A stretch of DNA of 36,088 nt. Origin: an uncultured Fidelibacterota bacterium. GTDB taxonomy: Bacteria; Fidelibacterota; Marinisomatia; Marinisomatales; TCS55. A program made the translations under genes and the position numbers. Location: assembly GCA_913049685.1 (NCBI GenBank), contig CAJWZD010000020.1:1-36088 (forward strand), given 5' to 3'. This document shows, one piece after another, positions 1-9,106 of this stretch. A model generated the notes under the pieces. It was not told the DNA's origin, ran no database searches, and worked only from the letters and a program-made list of their open reading frames with translations. Every line of letters begins with the position of its first letter. Position 1 is the first letter of the stretch.

Positions 1-146
1 CTGGAGCTTCTTCCTCTTTAGGTGTTTCCTCTTCTGTTAGAGATTCTTCCTCTTTTGGAGCTTCCTCTTCTGCTGGAGTTTCTTCTTCAGCTGGAGCTTC
101 TTCCTCTTTAGGTGTTTCCTCTTCTGTTAGAGATTCTTCCTCTTTA
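1..146. repeat. 90-bp-period coding tandem repeat
   Basis: Bases 1-55 are identical to bases 91-145, a direct repeat with a period of 90 bp (30 codons), inside the acidic repeat gene. Within the 90-bp unit there are shorter degenerate 15- and 30-bp sub-repeats encoding EEE-x-P type blocks. The repeat is cut by the window edge, so the total copy number is unknown. Confidence 0.85.
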
Positions 147-451
147 GAAGTTTCTTCTTCAGCTGGAGTTACTGTTTCAGATACAGTCTTTTCGGATTGT
201 TTATTATCCTGATTTGCTTCATCATTAGAAACTTCTGTTGGCATTTCAATGTCAACTAAATTAGCTTCATCTTCCATTTGCTTTAGTGCTGCATCTAGCT
301 TTTGACCTTTTTCTAATGCAACCATTGATTCATTGAATCTCCAATACCCTTCTTTATCAGATGGAACACTCTTAACAAACTTAATATGTTCCATTTCTTT
401 TCCTTTTGATGAAGATGTTTTCTCTTCAAAACTTTTTTGTTTTTTAGCCAT
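1..451 (-). CDS. Acidic Glu/Pro-repeat protein, 3' part missing at window edge
   Basis: An open frame starts at an ATG at 449-451 on the minus strand and runs without a stop to the window edge, so only the first 150 residues are visible. A good ribosome site (AGGAG) lies about 8 nt before the ATG. The first ~80 residues are a Lys/Glu-rich soluble segment beginning MAKKQKSFEEK with no signal peptide. From about residue 95 the protein becomes a low-complexity run of units such as EEETPKEEEAP and EEESLTEEE. I recognise no family. Such acidic Glu-Pro tracts occur in cytoplasmic scaffold or linker regions, but nothing here fixes a function. It follows the giant repeat gene by 91 nt on the same strand and could be co-transcribed; I see no terminator between them. 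Confidence 0.8.
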   Translation of the reverse strand, partial: MAKKQKSFEEKTSSSKGKEMEHIKFVKSVPSDKEGYWRFNESMVALEKGQKLDAALKQMEDEANLVDIEMPTEVSNDEANQDNKQSEKTVSETVTPAEEETSKEEESLTEEETPKEEEAPAEEETPAEEEAPKEEESLTEEETPKEEEAP

Positions 452-542
452 TGCTAGAATCTCCTAAAATAAAATGTAAATCGGCGAGGAATTTATACTT
501 ATTATTTCATTAATCATTGCACTATTACCCTTAATTTAATAA

Positions 543-3500
543 TCATTGCCTCCATTCGTACTCCATTACCTCCCCATCGCTCATATTAGCTGGTTTTCTA
601 GTACCAGTTACGACCCGTATTCTATTATTATTTATGAACTCAACTAAACTTATTCTGTTTTTTGAGGCATCATCCATTTCAACAGTCAAAAGATATGGTT
701 TTTGGTTAAAATCAAATTTATATGACCCCTTCTCTTCATTACTTATTTTTGTTCCTAGTGATAAACCTTGCATAAATCTTCCCGAGATTCCTGTGTCATC
801 AGGCTCGAATACCCATACAACCTCAATAATTGCTCCTTTATAATACCATTTGCCAGCCATATCTCTTATAAATTCGATATTTTCGATAAGCACCGGCTCT
901 GCTTCATTCTCAGCAAAATCTACCGCATCAACTCCCAGCGAATATACTACACCCGCACTGAGGGATTCTTCAATTGGCAGCGAGGCTTTTTCGTATGCAC
1001 CTTTTTTAAGATACTGATCGTAAAGTGGGATTTTTTGTTTTGTTACCTCATCACTTAATCCTCCGGTCCTAGTCCAAACCATTTTACCTTCTTTCAGATC
1101 TTCACTAATATCAATATTTATATCTGAACCCATAAAATAAGAATTAGAGGTTGGGTAATATATACTGATGCGAGGTCTGGTAATATCATACTTAACATTC
1201 TCAATCACATTCGATTTCGCATTATTTGTAGCTAAATCTTCACCAAATAGTTGAATATTGTATATTGTTCCATCATTCAACATTGGGACTTGTGCTGTTT
1301 TTTGGGGCTGATCAAAGCTGGTCTCTAGCTCGCTAGCTTCTAAATTTATTGAAACTGGTGAATTGGGGTCTTCGTCCCCACCAATCCTAGTATAAACAAT
1401 CTTACCAACATTCAATTGCTCTGATATTGAATAGGAAATGTCCAAATGATTTACAGCTGAATTGTTAACAGGGTATGTCAACTCTAAATCTGGAGGAATG
1501 TCATCATAAACTACACTCATGACAAATTTTTTGCCAGTATTTCCAGCTAAATCAGTACCCTCAAGAGTAATTCGATACATGGCATTTACAACAAGGTTAA
1601 GTGAAGGTAGTTTAGAATTATCACCAAAACCAGGTTTAAGCAAATCATCAGACAAATTAAATTCATGTGGAGCAGCAGGATCTGCCTCTCCACCCATATG
1701 TATCCAAGTATATTTACCGGATTGCAAATTTTCATTCACATTCCATGAAACGGTTTGCGTATTTACTCGCGAACTTGCAACAGGTGAAACTTGCGTAAAT
1801 TCAGGCTTAGTTACATCAAAAGTTATGTTTTCAGCTAGTGTACTATTGGTTTCATTTAATGCTTTATCTTTAATAGAGATTTCGACATTATAGACAACAC
1901 CATCAGCAAGACCTATTTGCCCGTTTAATGTACCGATGCCAAATGTTCCTGCCAAAAGCTCATTTGAAAGCATATCAATTTTTACAGCTTCTGCTTCATC
2001 TACTGGATTCCAAACAACAAAGCCTTCAATTAAATCTTCATTCAATGAATAGCTGAGCTCCGCAACATTAATAAAAGAACCTGTTTTGGGATATAAACCG
2101 GATACTTCTGGAGGCGTGTTATCAAAAAATAACCGTCCATGACTATATGAAGATGGATTGCCTGCTCGATCGAATCCATTAAATGTAACTGAATACCAAG
2201 CTCCACTTACGAGTGATGGCTCTGGATTAAATTTAACCTGCGGATATTCTCCTTCATCAAGTGTTCCACCCACAAGGTTAGAGGTATGCTGGCTATTGGT
2301 ATCTTCATTGCCCTCTAACCAAACCCAGTCTACAGATGCAATTTTTAAAGCTTCATTACTGCGAAGACCCAGCGTTGGAGCGTTAATGAAGGTTTCCGCA
2401 TCAGGAGATATAATAGAAATTTCTGGTGGAATATCATCAAAAGTAATACTTTCAATAATATTTGATATTCCTGTGTTTCCTGCAATATCAACTCCTTCAA
2501 TACTAATCCTATACACAGCATTACTTACTAAATTAATTCGCTTAATGATGTCAATACTTGTTTTAGGCGCAGGAGCTAAGTCTGTATCAACAACATTTAT
2601 TTCATGCGGACTGGATGAATCATTAGGTCCACCTGTTCTCTCTATAATAATTTTTGCTTTTTGTAATTGCTCATTCAAGGAGAAGTCTACATTTAATTGA
2701 TTGGTAAAAATCGAAGAGCTTGGGGATAGAATTGTTATTTCAGGGCCTGTTGAATCAAAAGTAATATTATCAACGGTTATTTTTTCTGCAATATTACCAG
2801 CCATATCTTCTGCTACCATAGAAATAGAATAAACAGTGCCATCTTTTAGGGTAACTTCATTTTCAAATGTTTCATCATAGCGAGTGCCTTGCTGTAATCT
2901 CGCACCTGTTAAATTTATTATATGAGGGCTTTGTGGGTCTTGTGCGCCCGCAGTTCTTGTATAAGTAATATTAGCTTTTCCCATTTGCTCGTTGGACGAA
3001 TACGTTGCAATTGGTACGTTAAATCTTGACCCGGAAGATGGACTTTCAATTGCAATAACGGGAGGAAGTAGATCAAAAAATACATCATTTATGGCCTGCA
3101 CTGTTGCAGGGTTACCAGCTTTGTCAAATGCTTCTATTGTAACACTATAACGACCACCATCCGCTAATTGAGAGGTTATACCAAGGTCGAAATCAGAATG
3201 AACCCCTTTGTTAAGTTCTTTACCTTTTAAGATGACTTTATGTGGAGAATTAACATCAACTGTGCCGCTGGTTTGTGTAAATATAGCCGTAGCAGTCTCT
3301 AGATTTTCGCTGGCAGAAAATGATAGAATCGTTGATTTTATTTGCTCAGCATCAATTGGTCTACTTATTGATAGTTCAGGGGGCTGATTATCAAAAGATA
3401 CATTCTCAACTACGATTGATTTTGCATCATTTGTAGCATAATCTTGCCCACTTAACTCAAAAGAATATATCGTGCCATTATTTAAGATTGGATTATTGTT

Positions 3501-6500
3501 AAGAATCACATCCTTGTACGAACCCTTAGCCAGCTCACTTGCTGTTAACGAGATATTTTGAGGTGAATTATTATCATCAGCGCCAGCCGTTCGGGTGATA
3601 GTTAACGTTGACGTGGCTAGAGGCTCACTTAAAGTATAACTTAATGTATTACTATTTATATAATTATTTTTAAATAGGTTATCAATACTAATAATAGGAT
3701 TTGTAATGTCGAAAGTGATATTTTTAACCAAGACTTTATCGGCTATATTCCCAGCAAAGTCTACACCGTCAAACTCTAGATTATATGTTGATCCATCAAC
3801 CCATCCGAACTCATTAAAAATTTTATCTTCAATCGTACCGATTTTTTTTAATTCTTTCGATAGTATTAATGTGTGTGGTGAATTTTCGTCTTTTGATCCA
3901 GCTACATTAGTTAGAACAAGAACCCCCTCAGCAAGATCTTCGCTGAGCGATATTGAAACTTCTTTTCTATTTACAAAGGCATTGTCTAAAGGCTTAATAA
4001 TGGAAAGAGTTGGTTTCTCATTATCGAAAACGATATTTTTCACAATATATTCGGGAGCACTGTTACCAGCAGCGTCCCTTCCTTCAAACTTAATATTGTA
4101 AACCGATCCATTCACTAGATTGACAAAAGTTCTAGGCAGCTTACCTCCTTGAACACCTTTATTCTTCTTTCCACCTGCTAGTGTTATCATATGCGTTGTT
4201 TTTGGATCAGTTGATCCACCAACATTTTCAAAATAAATTTTTCCCTCAACAAGATCTTCAGTTAAGGTATAATTAATAAAAGCTTCTTGAATGAATGCGT
4301 TATCCTTAGGTTCTATGTCAACGAATTCAGGAGGTGTGGTGTCAAATAAAATATTATTCAATACCATATTGTCTCCTTTATTTCCCGCAAGATCGGTTCC
4401 AGATATAACAATTTGGTATGTTACTCCATCTAAGAGCTTCGGAGGATCTGAAAAAATAAAATCTAATTTTTCACCTTCATTTTTTTGATCACCTTCGAAG
4501 TTTTTTGTGTGAGGAGATAATGGATCTTCTCCCTTTGTAGCGATCCATGTAATTGCACCTTTCTCTAATTCCTCGCTAAGCTTAAAAGAAATCTTAGTTG
4601 TGTTAACCGGTAAATCATTTGATGGATATGAGAAAGCAAATTCAGGAGGGGTAATATCAAAAGTTACACTAGTCAATGAGTCGGATATACCCGCGTTACT
4701 AGCTCGATCTATCCCTTTAATAAATATAGTATAAAAGACCTTTTCCTTAGGATTTACTCCATAGTCTTTCAATACATGTTTTCCTTCCAATATATCATCA
4801 TTACGAAGCTTAAATGATAAGGACTCTTGCCCATCACCCTCCCAAATCATTTCTGCTTCAGTAAGGGGTTCATTTACGGTATATGAAATCTCATTAGAAT
4901 TAACGAAACTACCTTGTTCAGGACTGATTATAGATATTTTTGGCGGAGATGTGTCATATGTAATATTAGATACAGATATTTCTTTCGAAACATTTGACGC
5001 AAAATCTTTTCCAATTATCGATATTGTGTAGACTTCTCCATCTCTAAGTGCAACATAATTAGATAGAGGGGCTGGTTGTTTTATACCAGCATTTAATTCT
5101 TCACCATCTAGTACAGCTTCCAGTCTTGCATCCGATGTATTGCGTTTAAAATAAACAGTGCCACTATCAATATTTTCTGATAAAGACCACCCTATAGAAG
5201 CTAAATTTATAAATGAGCCAGATTCCGGTAATAAATTTGAAAATTCAGGAGGAGTTAAATCTACTTTAATTTTGCTAATACTGGATTCTAGTCCTTTATT
5301 ATTTGCGCGATCAAAACCATTGATTGATATTCTATAGGTTGTTGCATCCAATAATTTAGGATTGAAAAGATCATCTGAATTATAGCTACCAGCCAAAAGC
5401 ACATCTGAATGACTATAGATTTTTTCATCGCTTTCATTAGTCAGTGATTTACCAATCCATGTAATTTCAAAATTATATATATTTTCATTTACATCAAAAA
5501 GAATCTCCGATTTGGCTGTGTAAATATCTGATTCTGGTGAAGATATAGACAGTAAGGGTGGTGTCACATCGTAAAGTATGTTTTTAATGATAACTGTATC
5601 GCTCACATTTCCAGCGGGATCTAAACCTGTAAAACGCAGTGAATACTCCGTACCATCATTTAGATTTGGTTCATTATAAAGAGAGACGGGACCAATTTCT
5701 TTTCCAAGTAGCTCATCGTTCTCGAGGTCTACAATATGAGGAGATAGTAGATCCTCCTCTCCTGAAGTACGCGTCCAAATCATTTGGGCGCTTTGAAGTA
5801 GTTCGCTATTTCGAAAATGGACTTTTTTATAGTTTATAGCTGACCCTGAGTCTGGGTTAAGAACAGACAGTTCTGGTGGTGTAAAGTCGTATTGCAAACC
5901 CGGTACAAAAGCTTTTTTTGCTTTATTCCCAGCACGGTCTCTCCCAGAAAGCGACATTGTATATAAAGCATTTTCAACAACCACAGGACTATTTTCTAAT
6001 TCAATCTCAATATGGTCACCCGACTGCATCTCTTCATTTGTAAGAATAGCGGTGAAGGGAGCTGACGGATCATTTACTCCACCAAGCCACATCCATTTAA
6101 ATTCACCTTCATATAGCGTCTCAGATAGGCTGTAGGTCACGGCGATAGTTTTCGAAATTGATCTTGGAACAGGGTAAGTCAGAATAATTTCGGGTTGTGT
6201 AATATCATATAAAATATCTTCGATGAAAATTATATTTGACTCATTGCCTGCAGGATCAAATGCTGAATAAGAAATATTATATACTCCTCCATCGATTAGG
6301 GGAGGAGCATTGACAATTGATGCCGGCCCAAAAGATCCTGCATTTAATTCATTGTTGAATAATTGCATAATATGAAGGGTATCCGGATCGCTAACACCTG
6401 AATTCCATGTCCAAGTTATCGATGCAGATTTTAATAGTTCGCTGTTTGAAAAGCTGACCTCCTTATGATTTACCGCATCACCGCTTTTGGGGCCTATCCA

Positions 6501-9026
6501 AGTAAGCTTTGGAGGCGTAAAGTCGTATTCTATATTAGAAATAACTATTTTATTTGCTTCATTACCAGCACGATCTCGACCTGTGATGGTTAGCTCATAG
6601 ATTGAATTTTCTACAAATTTAGGGATACTGGTAAGCTGAATACGACTAAGACTACCTTTTTTCATTTCTTTAGGAATCAGATCAGCGGAGTATGGCGCAA
6701 GCGTGTCCTCAACCCCCCCTATTCTTTTCCATGAAAAATCTCCGCGAAACAAGGTCTCAGATAAACTATATGAGACATCCGTAGAATTGGTAATTAAATT
6801 TGGAGTGGGATAGCTAACCAAAATTTTTGGAGAAGTAAAATCGTATAAAATATCGCGTACAACCACTGTATCCGCAATGTTTCCCGCACGATCTCTACCT
6901 GTGAAATAAATTGTGTATCGGCCTCCATCTGCAAGTTGAGGCATATTTAATAGGGTGATATCATTATGATCACCGAATTTTAGCTCACTTCCTTCAAATT
7001 GAACCTTATGAGGAGCGTCAGGGTCATCTGTTCCACCAGTTTGTATCCAAATGACTTCTCCTTTGAAAAGATCTTCTGAAACTGAATATGTAATTCTTTG
7101 ATGATTCAATGCGCTTCCTGAATCAGGCTTGATGCTTGAAAAGCTGGGAGGTGTAATGTCATAAAGAATATTTGATACAATAATCGTTTCGCTATCATTG
7201 CTTGCAAGATCTCTACCATTAACTGTTAATGTGTATATAGATCCATCCATTAATATTGGCTCATTGGCCATATTAATACGAATTTTTTCTTCCGGTGACA
7301 GTTCCTGTTCAATCATATCTATTATATGAGGAGATAGTGTATCCTCCATCCCATCAACCTGCGTCCATAACATCTCACCTAAAAGAAGCTGCTCGCTAAT
7401 AGCATAACTTACCGTTGGATTATTTATAGCCTCATCATCAAATGGATAAATCATTGTTATTAAAGGAGGAGTGATATCATAAGTAATAGAGTCAATCATT
7501 GTGACGTCAGATATATTACCAGCAAGATCACTGCCAATCATTTCAAAACTGTACATCGACCCATCGTTAAGGGTAAAATAGTTTGCTAGATCCTTTTTTT
7601 CTGACACTTGTACTGTATCCAAAAATTCAAAGTAATGGGGAGCATTCTCATCAAACACTCTTCCTTTCCATTTAAGCTTTATTGACCATTTCTGAATAGG
7701 TTCATTGGAGCTCATTTCCATACGTTGATGATTTATCCATTCGTTTGGATCGGGACTTATAAATGATAATGTTGGTGGGGTTATATCATATATCACGCCT
7801 TTAAAAACTCCAGGGAAGGATAAGTTCGTTGCGCGATCATAACCATATATCTCTGGATTATACATTACGCCATCAACTAAGCTCTGCTGATTTAGAGGTT
7901 TAAATCGAGTGCTTATTTCAAGCTCTTCTTTTTTTAGAAAAACCGTATCGGGAGATATCTCACTAAAATTTGAATCAGCTAACCATACAATAAAAGCAGA
8001 GTCCAGTTTTTCGGATGTTGAATATTCAATGGATATATCCTTCATATACTTATCCATATCCAAAGTCATTATAGGTGGACTGATATCGTATATCAAATCA
8101 GAAATAATGCGCTTAGTAGCCATATACCCTTTGACGCCCTCACCGTCAAACAACACATCGTACGTTAAGCTATCTATTAACATATTTTCATTGTCTAGAA
8201 TTTTTTTGTGGTCCCCCCTTTTGAGATCTGTTAGCATTACATCAGCTGTATCCAAGCCACCTGATAAAATCCAACCAATCTTTCCCCATTTTAAATCACC
8301 ATCTAAATTGTAGGAGATTTCACTAGAATTAACAAATGATGAATCTGATGGTCCTGTAAACCAAAAAACTGCCTCCGTGCCATCAGGGCTCAATTTTACA
8401 TCCATGATTAAAACACCATTTGAGTCGTATTCAAACATATGTGTTATGTCAAGATCATCGTAATACTTAAACAAGAACTTATGCATTGATTTTCCATCCG
8501 GCCGTCTGAACCACTCATCGCGGACCACTCTTCCAAGTGAATCATAGTCAAATTCCTTTCCTCCATATTCAAAAGCATCTACATCAAAAAAGCGATAATC
8601 GACTGGCTTTGTATCGGTATTTAAATTTGAGGTTGTAAATCTGTCATCCCACCTTTTTACTGAGTCTACACCAAACACCCACTCAATATATGATACCGAT
8701 TGAGATTCCCTTCCAAATATTGTTTTATGAAAAAGTTCACCCTGGGCATTGATTAGGTCTTTTTGCCTGGCGACTGTAGCAGTATCCAGATAGGTATAAT
8801 ATTCAATACCAATTGATTTACCAGATCGATCAATAAATGATTTTCTTGTAAGTCTATTTAAGGCATCATATTCAGCGCGAATATGAGATTTTCTAATCAC
8901 TTCGGACTTTGGAACATTTCTGTTGGCAAGAAAATCTAGCTCAGATAAGAAATACTTAATCTGATTTTGTCCTCCAATTAGAAAAAGGAAAACTGTTATA
9001 ACGAATAAAAGTTTAAAGGTTTTCAC
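543..9026 (-). CDS. Giant exported protein with ~23 tandem Ig-like repeats
   Basis: A 2827-residue protein. It starts with GTG at 9024-9026, giving MKTFKLLFVITVFLFLIGG, a signal peptide or signal anchor; no clear Shine-Dalgarno precedes it. Residues ~50-230 contain YD-like motifs (EYDALNRLTRKS, FDYDSLGRVVRDEW) reminiscent of RHS/YD repeats. From ~314 to ~2718 there are about 23 repeats averaging ~104 residues, each with YDITPP-type start, an 'SYSLSE.L..G...W' strand, 'DP.SPH', 'L.DG..Y.....G.D.AGN' and a closing 'NI.YD'; a degenerate copy precedes them at ~230-313. The last ~105 residues (AGKWYYKGAIIEVVWVFEP onward) form a different, lipocalin-like beta domain. No T9SS sorting domain or C-terminal anchor is visible. 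A surface adhesin or fibre role is inferred only from the architecture. Confidence 0.93.
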   Translation of the reverse strand: MKTFKLLFVITVFLFLIGGQNQIKYFLSELDFLANRNVPKSEVIRKSHIRAEYDALNRLTRKSFIDRSGKSIGIEYYTYLDTATVARQKDLINAQGELFHKTIFGRESQSVSYIEWVFGVDSVKRWDDRFTTSNLNTDTKPVDYRFFDVDAFEYGGKEFDYDSLGRVVRDEWFRRPDGKSMHKFLFKYYDDLDITHMFEYDSNGVLIMDVKLSPDGTEAVFWFTGPSDSSFVNSSEISYNLDGDLKWGKIGWILSGGLDTADVMLTDLKRGDHKKILDNENMLIDSLTYDVLFDGEGVKGYMATKRIISDLIYDISPPIMTLDMDKYMKDISIEYSTSEKLDSAFIVWLADSNFSEISPDTVFLKKEELEISTRFKPLNQQSLVDGVMYNPEIYGYDRATNLSFPGVFKGVIYDITPPTLSFISPDPNEWINHQRMEMSSNEPIQKWSIKLKWKGRVFDENAPHYFEFLDTVQVSEKKDLANYFTLNDGSMYSFEMIGSDLAGNISDVTMIDSITYDITPPLITMIYPFDDEAINNPTVSYAISEQLLLGEMLWTQVDGMEDTLSPHIIDMIEQELSPEEKIRINMANEPILMDGSIYTLTVNGRDLASNDSETIIVSNILYDITPPSFSSIKPDSGSALNHQRITYSVSEDLFKGEVIWIQTGGTDDPDAPHKVQFEGSELKFGDHNDITLLNMPQLADGGRYTIYFTGRDRAGNIADTVVVRDILYDFTSPKILVSYPTPNLITNSTDVSYSLSETLFRGDFSWKRIGGVEDTLAPYSADLIPKEMKKGSLSRIQLTSIPKFVENSIYELTITGRDRAGNEANKIVISNIEYDFTPPKLTWIGPKSGDAVNHKEVSFSNSELLKSASITWTWNSGVSDPDTLHIMQLFNNELNAGSFGPASIVNAPPLIDGGVYNISYSAFDPAGNESNIIFIEDILYDITQPEIILTYPVPRSISKTIAVTYSLSETLYEGEFKWMWLGGVNDPSAPFTAILTNEEMQSGDHIEIELENSPVVVENALYTMSLSGRDRAGNKAKKAFVPGLQYDFTPPELSVLNPDSGSAINYKKVHFRNSELLQSAQMIWTRTSGEEDLLSPHIVDLENDELLGKEIGPVSLYNEPNLNDGTEYSLRFTGLDPAGNVSDTVIIKNILYDVTPPLLSISSPESDIYTAKSEILFDVNENIYNFEITWIGKSLTNESDEKIYSHSDVLLAGSYNSDDLFNPKLLDATTYRISINGFDRANNKGLESSISKIKVDLTPPEFSNLLPESGSFINLASIGWSLSENIDSGTVYFKRNTSDARLEAVLDGEELNAGIKQPAPLSNYVALRDGEVYTISIIGKDFASNVSKEISVSNITYDTSPPKISIISPEQGSFVNSNEISYTVNEPLTEAEMIWEGDGQESLSFKLRNDDILEGKHVLKDYGVNPKEKVFYTIFIKGIDRASNAGISDSLTSVTFDITPPEFAFSYPSNDLPVNTTKISFKLSEELEKGAITWIATKGEDPLSPHTKNFEGDQKNEGEKLDFIFSDPPKLLDGVTYQIVISGTDLAGNKGDNMVLNNILFDTTPPEFVDIEPKDNAFIQEAFINYTLTEDLVEGKIYFENVGGSTDPKTTHMITLAGGKKNKGVQGGKLPRTFVNLVNGSVYNIKFEGRDAAGNSAPEYIVKNIVFDNEKPTLSIIKPLDNAFVNRKEVSISLSEDLAEGVLVLTNVAGSKDENSPHTLILSKELKKIGTIEDKIFNEFGWVDGSTYNLEFDGVDFAGNIADKVLVKNITFDITNPIISIDNLFKNNYINSNTLSYTLSEPLATSTLTITRTAGADDNNSPQNISLTASELAKGSYKDVILNNNPILNNGTIYSFELSGQDYATNDAKSIVVENVSFDNQPPELSISRPIDAEQIKSTILSFSASENLETATAIFTQTSGTVDVNSPHKVILKGKELNKGVHSDFDLGITSQLADGGRYSVTIEAFDKAGNPATVQAINDVFFDLLPPVIAIESPSSGSRFNVPIATYSSNEQMGKANITYTRTAGAQDPQSPHIINLTGARLQQGTRYDETFENEVTLKDGTVYSISMVAEDMAGNIAEKITVDNITFDSTGPEITILSPSSSIFTNQLNVDFSLNEQLQKAKIIIERTGGPNDSSSPHEINVVDTDLAPAPKTSIDIIKRINLVSNAVYRISIEGVDIAGNTGISNIIESITFDDIPPEISIISPDAETFINAPTLGLRSNEALKIASVDWVWLEGNEDTNSQHTSNLVGGTLDEGEYPQVKFNPEPSLVSGAWYSVTFNGFDRAGNPSSYSHGRLFFDNTPPEVSGLYPKTGSFINVAELSYSLNEDLIEGFVVWNPVDEAEAVKIDMLSNELLAGTFGIGTLNGQIGLADGVVYNVEISIKDKALNETNSTLAENITFDVTKPEFTQVSPVASSRVNTQTVSWNVNENLQSGKYTWIHMGGEADPAAPHEFNLSDDLLKPGFGDNSKLPSLNLVVNAMYRITLEGTDLAGNTGKKFVMSVVYDDIPPDLELTYPVNNSAVNHLDISYSISEQLNVGKIVYTRIGGDEDPNSPVSINLEASELETSFDQPQKTAQVPMLNDGTIYNIQLFGEDLATNNAKSNVIENVKYDITRPRISIYYPTSNSYFMGSDINIDISEDLKEGKMVWTRTGGLSDEVTKQKIPLYDQYLKKGAYEKASLPIEESLSAGVVYSLGVDAVDFAENEAEPVLIENIEFIRDMAGKWYYKGAIIEVVWVFEPDDTGISGRFMQGLSLGTKISNEEKGSYKFDFNQKPYLLTVEMDDASKNRISLVEFINNNRIRVVTGTRKPANMSDGEVMEYEWRQ
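870..8090 (-). repeat. Array of ~23 divergent ~315-bp coding repeats
   Basis: The repeat units of the giant protein recur about every 310-320 bp. Boundaries can be followed by the conserved 'YD.TPP' codons, for example near 8085, 6850, 6530, 6210, 5890, 5570 and 1185. The repeats are divergent at DNA level, so this is an old protein-domain array and not a recent satellite. Units 5-6 (about 6215-6850) resemble units 7-8 (about 5575-6214) more than their immediate neighbours, suggesting duplication of a two-unit block. Confidence 0.85.
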
Positions 9027-9106
9027 AGTAGTATAATTTATGTGCGAAAAAGGTGTAAGAAAATGAGCTTCTACAGCTAACGATAAAAAATCTTAATTAA
9101 AGTATA

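Noticed and set aside
870-8090. CRISPR array or satellite DNA
   Set aside because: The repeats are ~315 bp, divergent and in frame throughout a coding region; there are no short identical repeats with unique spacers anywhere in the window.
634-8313. Several plus-strand frames of 60-180 aa opposite the giant repeat gene
   Set aside because: They recur at the repeat period as antisense reflections of the conserved repeat codons; none has an independent ribosome site or recognisable domain.
8340-9026. RHS/YD polymorphic toxin
   Set aside because: Only a few YD-like motifs occur at the N terminus. There is no long YD shell, no RHS core motif, no C-terminal toxin and no adjacent immunity gene.
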